The translations under genes were made by a program, and so were the position numbers. This document shows positions 63,854-64,000 of a stretch of 64,000 nucleotides of DNA, piece after piece (position 1 is the first letter of the stretch; each line of letters starts with the position of its first letter). The notes beneath the pieces are model-generated. The model worked only from the letters and a program-made list of their open reading frames with translations, did not search any database and was not told where the DNA came from. Origin of the DNA: JAGPIS01 sp964635545 (GTDB taxonomy: Bacteria; Bacteroidota; Bacteroidia; Bacteroidales; Marinilabiliaceae); contig CAZWOA010000001.1 in the NCBI GenBank assembly GCA_964635545.1, forward strand, positions 1 through 64,000. Direction: 5' to 3'.

Positions 63854-64000
63854 ATGAAAAAATTCTGCTTCCAATTAGTTGCACTTGCAGTCATATTCAC
63901 CCTTGCAGGATGTGTATTGAACAGCAACTCGGGCACAAAAAGCTACATGATCGAAACAGAGGTACCTGTGCGTCCGGCAGGCCAGAGTGACGTAGTACAG
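63854..64000 (+). CDS. Start of a lipoprotein gene (truncated by the window end)
   Basis: 49 codons begin MKKFCFQLVALAVIF with a lipobox TLAGC (Cys20). After it come TKSYMIETEVPVRPAGQSDV. The phrase VPVRPAGQ before a run of polar residues is reminiscent of the N-terminus of secreted Gfo/Idh/MocA-type glycoside hydrolases (GH109) in Bacteroidota, but too little is present to be confident. Confidence 0.6.
   Translation, partial: MKKFCFQLVALAVIFTLAGCVLNSNSGTKSYMIETEVPVRPAGQSDVVQ

Noticed and set aside
1..64000. tRNA, rRNA, CRISPR arrays, insertion sequences and att sites
   Set aside because: I looked for clover-leaf motifs, regular repeats, transposase motifs and flanking inverted repeats and saw none that I could support.

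Overview
The window reads as a contiguous piece of a Bacteroidota chromosome, most likely order Bacteroidales. The main clues are a complete Na+-translocating NADH:quinone reductase operon, proteins that resemble Bacteroidota-restricted families (DUF4924, DUF4294, a DUF5103-type type IX secretion plug protein), a PASTA-RluD-Ddl gene order, promoter -7 boxes of the form TAnnTTTG and weak Shine-Dalgarno signals. The genus cannot be told from the sequence alone. No rRNA, tRNA, CRISPR array, transposase or phage genes were recognised.

Layout. 1-4.0 kb is an AT-rich accessory stretch: the tail of a probable HEPN gene overlapping an MNT nucleotidyltransferase gene, then a DEDDh exonuclease, a small acidic protein, an AAA ATPase with a winged-helix-like N-terminus, and a WYL-domain regulator. 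4.1-9.8 kb is core and on the minus strand: ddl, rluD-type pseudouridine synthase, PASTA protein, rpmH, rsmG, an ECF-type sigma factor and a family 2 glycosyltransferase. 10-20.4 kb is mostly plus strand: tgt, an LptF/G permease, an acyl-CoA carboxyltransferase with its biotin carrier, a DUF2007 protein, (minus) ispE, dnaB and two tandem OmpA-family proteins. 20.5-26.8 kb is minus-strand housekeeping: DUF4924, S4 protein, pth, rplY, prs, engB, DUF4294, nfo and an outer-membrane-like protein. 26.9-35.4 kb carries an FAD oxidoreductase, arginine deiminase, a GH13-fold protein that appears to have lost its catalytic residues, mutS and an orphan chemoreceptor.

35.6-41.5 kb is a full late biotin pathway operon (bioB-A-F-G-C-D). 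It is preceded by a short leader ORF whose 3' end runs through a strong intrinsic terminator and overlaps the bioB start codon as ATGA. 41.5-44.7 kb has a ribbon-helix-helix-like protein, a small GNAT protein and a Pif1-like helicase. 45-52.7 kb is nqrABCDEF followed by apbE, the flavin transferase that matures NqrB and NqrC. 52.8-58.0 kb has the plug protein, a MerR regulator, a Nif3-family protein, a zinc-ribbon coiled-coil protein and a TPR-like protein. 58.1-60.1 kb is an Eco47II-like restriction-modification pair in which the endonuclease reading frame is broken by one base in an A-run. 60.1-62.0 kb is a lemA-TPM-TPM operon, followed by a sodium:solute symporter and the start of a lipoprotein cut by the window end.

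Most interesting points: the leader ORF and terminator ahead of the biotin operon, which could form an attenuation switch; the apparent GH13 pseudoenzyme; the single-base frameshift at the catalytic motif of the restriction enzyme; the accessory exonuclease-ATPase-WYL cluster; and a hairpin-rich unexplained stretch at 44.73-45.0 kb. Family assignments come from reading the sequence against remembered family motifs; no database search was run.
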